DNA from: Streptomyces alanosinicus
Lineage (GTDB): Bacteria; Actinomycetota; Actinomycetes; Streptomycetales; Streptomycetaceae
DNA: 64,000 nucleotides
Assembly: GCF_014650595.1 (NCBI RefSeq)
Contig: NZ_BMVG01000003.1
Span: forward strand, 186,001 to 250,000
Direction: 5' to 3'
Positions 60,231-64,000 of this stretch are shown here, piece by piece. A program made the translations under genes and the position numbers. Under the pieces are notes generated by a model that was not told the origin of the DNA, made no database searches, and saw only the letters and a list, made by a program, of their open reading frames with translations. Every line of letters begins with the position of its first letter. Positions within the stretch are counted from its first letter, which is position 1.

Positions 60231-61277
60231 TTTTCCGGCGGGGGCACGGTCGGCGGCGTCGGCCGGCTGACGGCCGGTAGGGCCGTGGTGCCGGCCCTGG
60301 AAGGTACGGCGGTACGCGGCGGGTGAGACGCCGATCGCGGCGGCCAGGTGCTGGCGCAGCGAGGAGGCGCTGCCGAACCCGGCCTGCTCGGCGACCCGGT
60401 CCACCGGCAGATCGCTGGACTCCAGCAGTCTGCGGGCGAGTTCGAGCCGCTGGGCGGTGAGCCACTGGCCGGGGGTCTGGCCGGTCTCGGCGAGGAAGCG
60501 ACGGCTGAAGGTGCGCACGCTCATGCCCGCCTGGGTGGCCAACTGGGCCAGCTGGATGGGCTGGTGGAGCTGCCGGAGGGCCCATTCGCGGGCCCCGGCG
60601 GTGTCGCTGCCGGTCGCATCGGGGACGGGTCGGGCGATGTACTGGGCCTGTCCGCCGTCACGCCATGGCGGAACGACGCACAGGCGGGCGACCTGGTTGG
60701 CGATCTCGCTGCCGTGGTCGTGACGGATCAGGTGCAGGCAGAGGTCCATGCCGGCGGCGGCGCCGGCCGAGGTGAGTACGTCGCCGTCGTCCACGTAGAG
60801 CACGTCGGGGTCGAGCGGGGTCCGCGGGTACAGCTCGCGGAAGCGCTCGGCGTGCGCCCAGTGTGTGGTGGCGGGTCGGCCGTCGAGCAGCCCGGCGGCG
60901 GCGAGGACGAAGGAGGCCGTGCAGATCGACACCAGGCGGGTACCGGGCCGGAGTCGGGCCAGCGCGGCGGCGACCGGCCCGGGGAGCGGCTCGCTGCCGC
61001 CGGTCGGGTCGGCGACGGCCGCCACGATCAGGGTGTCGGCGGTGGCGATCACGCCCGCGTCGTGCTCGACGGCGATCGAGAAGTCCTCACTGGTGCGCAC
61101 CGGCCGGCCGTCCGGGGTGCAGGTGATCACCTCGTAGAGCCGGTTGCGGTCCGGGCCGCGGGCGAGGCCGAACGCCTTGGCGGGGATGCCGAGTTCGAAG
61201 GGGACGACGCCGGGGAGGGCGAGGACGACGACGCGGTGCATCGCTTGCGGCACGGCTTGCTGCATGACTCGCTGCAT
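60219..61277 (-). CDS. GlxA-family AraC-type regulator with DJ-1/PfpI domain
   Basis: 352 residues. The N-terminal ~190 residues are a DJ-1/PfpI (class I glutamine amidotransferase-like) domain: VVVLALPGVVPFELGIP, then GTRLVSICTASFVLAAAGLL with Cys at the nucleophile elbow, ATTHWAHAERFRELYP, and SAGAAAGMDLCLHLI. The C-terminal AraC DNA-binding domain carries two HTHs (AGMSVRTFSRRFLAETGQTP, VDRVAEQAGFGSASSLRQHL). Such regulators sense small molecules. It diverges from an NADP-dependent oxidoreductase and exporter pair that are likely targets. Its 3' end lies in the direct repeat. Confidence 0.88.
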   Translation of the reverse strand: MQRVMQQAVPQAMHRVVVLALPGVVPFELGIPAKAFGLARGPDRNRLYEVITCTPDGRPVRTSEDFSIAVEHDAGVIATADTLIVAAVADPTGGSEPLPGPVAAALARLRPGTRLVSICTASFVLAAAGLLDGRPATTHWAHAERFRELYPRTPLDPDVLYVDDGDVLTSAGAAAGMDLCLHLIRHDHGSEIANQVARLCVVPPWRDGGQAQYIARPVPDATGSDTAGAREWALRQLHQPIQLAQLATQAGMSVRTFSRRFLAETGQTPGQWLTAQRLELARRLLESSDLPVDRVAEQAGFGSASSLRQHLAAAIGVSPAAYRRTFQGRHHGPTGRQPADAADRAPAGKWEV

Positions 61278-61372
61278 GGCCGGATTCTCTCACTTATTGG
61301 CAATCTGGCCACTCGTTTCGGTCACTGGGTGGCGCCAGGCTGTGGATCAATCGCGAACGAGACGGGGAGTGC

Positions 61373-62329
61373 ATGCGGATGGCGGAGAAGATGCTGGCTG
61401 TGGCCTTCGAAGAGCCGGGCGGGCCGGAGGTCCTGAAGGTCGTGGAACGGGAGCGGCCGGTGCCCGGCCCGACGGAGATCCTGGTCCGGGTGCACGCGGC
61501 CGGCGTCAACCCGGTGGACTGGAAGACCCGGGCGGCCGGTGTCCTGTACGTCCCTGGCGACGGCGTCGTGGGGTGGGACGTCTCGGGTGTGGTGGAGGCG
61601 GTCAGCCGCGGCGTGACGCTCTTCCGGCCGGGCGACGAGGTGTACGGCATGCCGGGCTTCCCGCGGATGGTCGGCGGCTACGCGCAGTACGTGGCCGCTC
61701 CGGCACGCCACTTCGCCCCCAAGCCGGCCGCACTCGACCATGTGCGGGCGGCGGCCCTGCCGCTCGCCGCGCTGACGGCCTGGCAGGCCCTGGTGGACAT
61801 GGCGGCCCTGCGGGAGGGGCAGCGGGTCCTGGTGCACGCCGCGGCAGGTGGCGTGGGGCACCTGGCGGTGCAGATCGCCAAGGCGTACGGCGCGTACGTC
61901 ATCGGCACGGCCAGCGCGGGCAAGCACGACTTCGTGCGCGGGCTGGGTGCGGACGAGGTGATCGACTACACGGCGGTCGACTTCGCCTCGGTGGTCTCCG
62001 ATGTGGATGTGGTGATCGATCCGATCGCCGGGGACTACCAGGAGCGCTCGCTGTCCGTGCTGCGGGACGGTGGCACGTTGATCACCCTCCCGGCCCGCGA
62101 GACCGAGGCGCTCGCCTCGGCTGCGGCAGCGCGTTCCGTCCGCTCGGGCTTCATGCTGGTCGAGCCCGACCGGCGAGCGCTGCTGGCCATCACGGAGTTG
62201 GTCGAGACCGGCAGGCTGAAGGTGCACGTCGACGCCGTCTTCCCGCTGGCGGACGCCGCCAAGGCCCATGAGCTCGGTGAAACCGGGAGGACCACGGGGA
62301 AGTTGGTGCTCACCTGCCGTGGCAACTAG
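61373..62329 (+). CDS. NADP-dependent MDR-family oxidoreductase (quinone-reductase-like)
   Basis: 318 residues, ATG with GGGGAG upstream. Zinc-independent medium-chain dehydrogenase fold: EPGGPEVLKVVERERPVPGP at the start, HAAGVNPVDWKTRAG-like substrate region, and HAAAGGVGHLAVQIAKAYGA as the NADP-binding Rossmann motif. It probably reduces a quinone or enone. It diverges from the GlxA-type regulator across 95 bp, and its last 11 bases overlap the MFS exporter start, so enzyme and pump are co-expressed. Confidence 0.88.
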   Translation: MRMAEKMLAVAFEEPGGPEVLKVVERERPVPGPTEILVRVHAAGVNPVDWKTRAAGVLYVPGDGVVGWDVSGVVEAVSRGVTLFRPGDEVYGMPGFPRMVGGYAQYVAAPARHFAPKPAALDHVRAAALPLAALTAWQALVDMAALREGQRVLVHAAAGGVGHLAVQIAKAYGAYVIGTASAGKHDFVRGLGADEVIDYTAVDFASVVSDVDVVIDPIAGDYQERSLSVLRDGGTLITLPARETEALASAAAARSVRSGFMLVEPDRRALLAITELVETGRLKVHVDAVFPLADAAKAHELGETGRTTGKLVLTCRGN

Positions 62330-63773
62330 TCAGCAGTCGGCCGGCCCGGCGGCGGTGGCCTCGCAAGCTGACGCCGTTCCGTGGATGACGATCACGGTTG
62401 TCCTGGCCGCCCTGTTCATGGCGGTGCTCGACTCGTTCATCGTGGTGGTCGCAGACCCCGCGATCGAAGCGGATCTGCATGCCTCCGCCGGTGATGTCCA
62501 GTGGATTCTGGCGGGTTATCAGCTGAGTTACGCGGTCTTCATCATCACCGCCACACGCCTGGCCGACCTGTACGGCCGCAAGCGGATCTTCCTTCTCGGG
62601 GTGGCCCTGTTCACTCTGGCATCGGTCGCTTGCGCGCTGTCACCGGGCGCGGGCAGCCTCATCGCCGCGCGTGTCTTCCAGGGTCTGGGGGCCGCCCTGA
62701 TGGTTCCCCAGGTGTTCGCGTACGTCACGGTGCTGGTGCCGGCGGCGCGGCGGCACAGCGTGTACGGCGTGCTCGGCATCGTCATGGGTACGGCCACCAT
62801 CGGCGGACAGCTCATCGGCGGACTGCTGATCGGCGCCGACCTGTTCGGCTCCGGCTGGCGCCTGGTGTTCTGGGTGAACGTGCCGATCGGAATCGTCCTG
62901 TTCCTGCTCGCCCTGCGACATGTTCCGAAGACAGGCTCGGCCGCCTCGCGCAAGCTGGACATGCCCGGCGTCCTGGTGCTCAGCACGGCCCTGTTCCTCC
63001 TGGTGCTCCCGCTGATCCAGGGGCAGGAGGCAGGCTGGCCATGGTGGGTCTGGGCCTGCTTCGCGGGCAGCGCGGCCGCGTTCGGCTTGTTCGTCGCGAT
63101 CGAGCGGGGCCTGGAACGGCGGGGCGGGGATCCGCTGGTACCGCTGACGCTGTTCGGGCAGCGCTCGTTCTCGCTCGGGATCATTCTCGTCCTCGCCCTG
63201 TACGCGCTGATCTACTCGTACTACCTGGCCCTGTCGGTGACGATGCAGCAAGGCCTCACCATGTCGGCGCTCGGCGCGGGCCTGGTCTACGCGCCGGCGG
63301 CCACCGCGTTCTTCGTGTTCAGCATCGTGGCGAGCCGGACCATCCCGAAATACGGACGGCGTGTCCTTGAGATCGGGGCGGTCATCCTGGCGAGCGGTTA
63401 CCTGGCGACCGGCCTCCTGCTGGTGTCCGGCCCGCGGATCACTCCGCTGCTCGTGATCCCCACCCTCGTGCTGCAGAGCGTCGGTGGCGGACTGGTCATC
63501 ACGCCGGCGCTCAACGCGGTGCTGAGCCGCGTCGAGCCGGAGTCGGCCGGTGTCGCGTCAGGGGTCCTGTCCACGGCCCAGCAGTGTGGCGGAGCGCTGG
63601 GCGTCGCGGCTGTGGGTGCGGTCTTCTTCGGCTCGTTCCGTCCCGCGGCGGTCGGCCGGGTTGCCGCCGCCGGCCACGCCTTCGCCGTCGCGTCCTTCGC
63701 GGTGTTCGTCATCGCTGTCATCGCGGCCATGATCGTCTTCCTTCTGCCGAAGGAGCCGACGGCAAAGGCCTGA
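62319..63773 (+). CDS. MFS transporter, DHA2-type (14-TM drug/metabolite exporter)
   Basis: 484 residues from the GTG at 62319, overlapping the oxidoreductase gene. About 14 hydrophobic segments. AVLDSFIVVVADPAI in TM1 and RLADLYGRKRIFL between TM2 and TM3 are family motifs (D1 and A); the segment from GVLGIVMGTATIGGQLIGGL to GWRLVFWVNVPIGI corresponds to motif C. Proton-driven export of drugs or small metabolites is expected. The pairing with the oxidoreductase and GlxA-type regulator suggests a detoxification unit. Confidence 0.88.
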   Translation: MATSQQSAGPAAVASQADAVPWMTITVVLAALFMAVLDSFIVVVADPAIEADLHASAGDVQWILAGYQLSYAVFIITATRLADLYGRKRIFLLGVALFTLASVACALSPGAGSLIAARVFQGLGAALMVPQVFAYVTVLVPAARRHSVYGVLGIVMGTATIGGQLIGGLLIGADLFGSGWRLVFWVNVPIGIVLFLLALRHVPKTGSAASRKLDMPGVLVLSTALFLLVLPLIQGQEAGWPWWVWACFAGSAAAFGLFVAIERGLERRGGDPLVPLTLFGQRSFSLGIILVLALYALIYSYYLALSVTMQQGLTMSALGAGLVYAPAATAFFVFSIVASRTIPKYGRRVLEIGAVILASGYLATGLLLVSGPRITPLLVIPTLVLQSVGGGLVITPALNAVLSRVEPESAGVASGVLSTAQQCGGALGVAAVGAVFFGSFRPAAVGRVAAAGHAFAVASFAVFVIAVIAAMIVFLLPKEPTAKA

Positions 63774-63779
63774 GCGCGA

Positions 63780-63832
63780 GGATCACCGGCTGCGAACGCG
63801 TCGTCCTGTTGATGCGCGCGCTTCGGTGATCC
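63780..63832 (+). terminator. Possible terminator after the MFS gene
   Basis: GGATCACCG (63780-63788) pairs perfectly with CGGTGATCC (63824-63832). The loop is long (35 nt) and contains further small stems. It begins 7 bp after the stop codon. Confidence 0.45.
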
Positions 63833-63854
63833 GCCGCGGTCCGCCGGGCTGTGC

Positions 63855-63984
63855 TACGGTTCCGGGGTTGCAGTTGTGGTACCCATGAACCTATGTGCGC
63901 CTGACAGGAATGTTTCCCCTTCAGGCGCATTATTTGTTTCCGGCATCTCCGGATGGGGCCTCTGCCTACAGATCGGAGAAAGTC
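63855..63984 (+). promoter_or_regulatory. Cold-shock gene promoter and structured 5' leader
   Basis: TACGGT at 63855-63860 is a candidate -10. The leader contains a perfect 9-bp stem TGCGCCTGA (63896-63904)/TCAGGCGCA (63921-63929), then an A/T-rich stretch (TTATTTGTTTCC) and GGAG 6-7 bases before the start. Cold-shock genes commonly have long structured leaders that control translation by temperature; this one fits by layout. Confidence 0.55.
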
Positions 63985-64000
63985 ATGGCACAGGGAACCG
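63985..64000 (+). CDS. Cold-shock protein (CspA family), 5' end only
   Basis: Only the first five codons are in the window: MAQGT, with GGAG upstream. Streptomyces cold-shock proteins begin MAQGTVKWFN, and the long structured leader fits. It would be a ~67-residue RNA-binding OB-fold protein. The call rests on the first residues and the leader, so it is provisional. Confidence 0.6.

Overview
The window is high-GC actinobacterial DNA and almost certainly a Streptomyces chromosome. It has strong third-position GC, frequent GTG starts with AGGAGG-type ribosome binding sites, leaderless promoters, a LAL regulator, a PucR regulator, SAV_2336-type proteins and a MAQGT cold-shock protein. I see no rRNA, tRNA or CRISPR array. 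Product names come from motifs and family resemblance read by eye; no database search was run.

Layout. 0-14 kb: a small hypothetical gene, an alpha/beta hydrolase, a secreted S1 protease, glyoxylate carboligase (gcl) with a palindromic operator, a zinc-ribbon/Mrr-like protein, a translationally coupled pair of acyl-CoA synthetases diverging from a GAF-LuxR regulator, a LAL regulator and a second secreted trypsin. 14-26.6 kb: an accessory island. It starts beside a decayed corA fragment. It carries a four-TM S-4TM effector, then an overlapping operon VMAP - MoxR ATPase - vWA-like/NB-ARC/TPR protein. Converging on that operon are an HExxH peptide hydroxylase, a 59-codon precursor-like peptide and a kinase-fold protein ending in an effector-associated domain. 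This looks like an NTP-dependent conflict (defence or self-recognition) system joined to a RiPP-type peptide module, and is the most interesting part of the window.

26.7-30.7 kb: patatin-like lipase, phosphoribosyltransferase, a lipoprotein polysaccharide deacetylase with a leaderless, palindrome-covered promoter, an SRPBCC protein, a LysE exporter and a MITE-like element. 30.7-39.5 kb: purine catabolism, with XdhC, an AzgA-type purine permease, the three xanthine dehydrogenase subunits and a divergent PucR regulator. With gcl, this would link uptake and oxidation of purines to use of the glyoxylate released from allantoin. 39.6-50.7 kb: a repeat-like helical protein, GntR/FCD regulator, DUF2637 membrane protein downstream of an iron-box-like site, an ATP-binding regulatory kinase, pyruvate oxidase (poxB), a PP2C-like protein, a two-HTH regulator, a DUF456 protein, an SGNH hydrolase and a second copy of the MITE.

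50.7-64 kb: alpha/beta hydrolase and TetR sharing a perfect nested operator, alkylation repair (Ada-AraC-AlkA fusion and Ogt), rsgA, and a SWIM/HEAT gene pair bracketed by a ~60-bp direct repeat. Each repeat copy encodes a small ORF beginning MAVSVTG. A GlxA-type regulator, an NADP-dependent oxidoreductase with an overlapping MFS exporter, and the start of a cold-shock gene behind its structured 5' leader complete the window.
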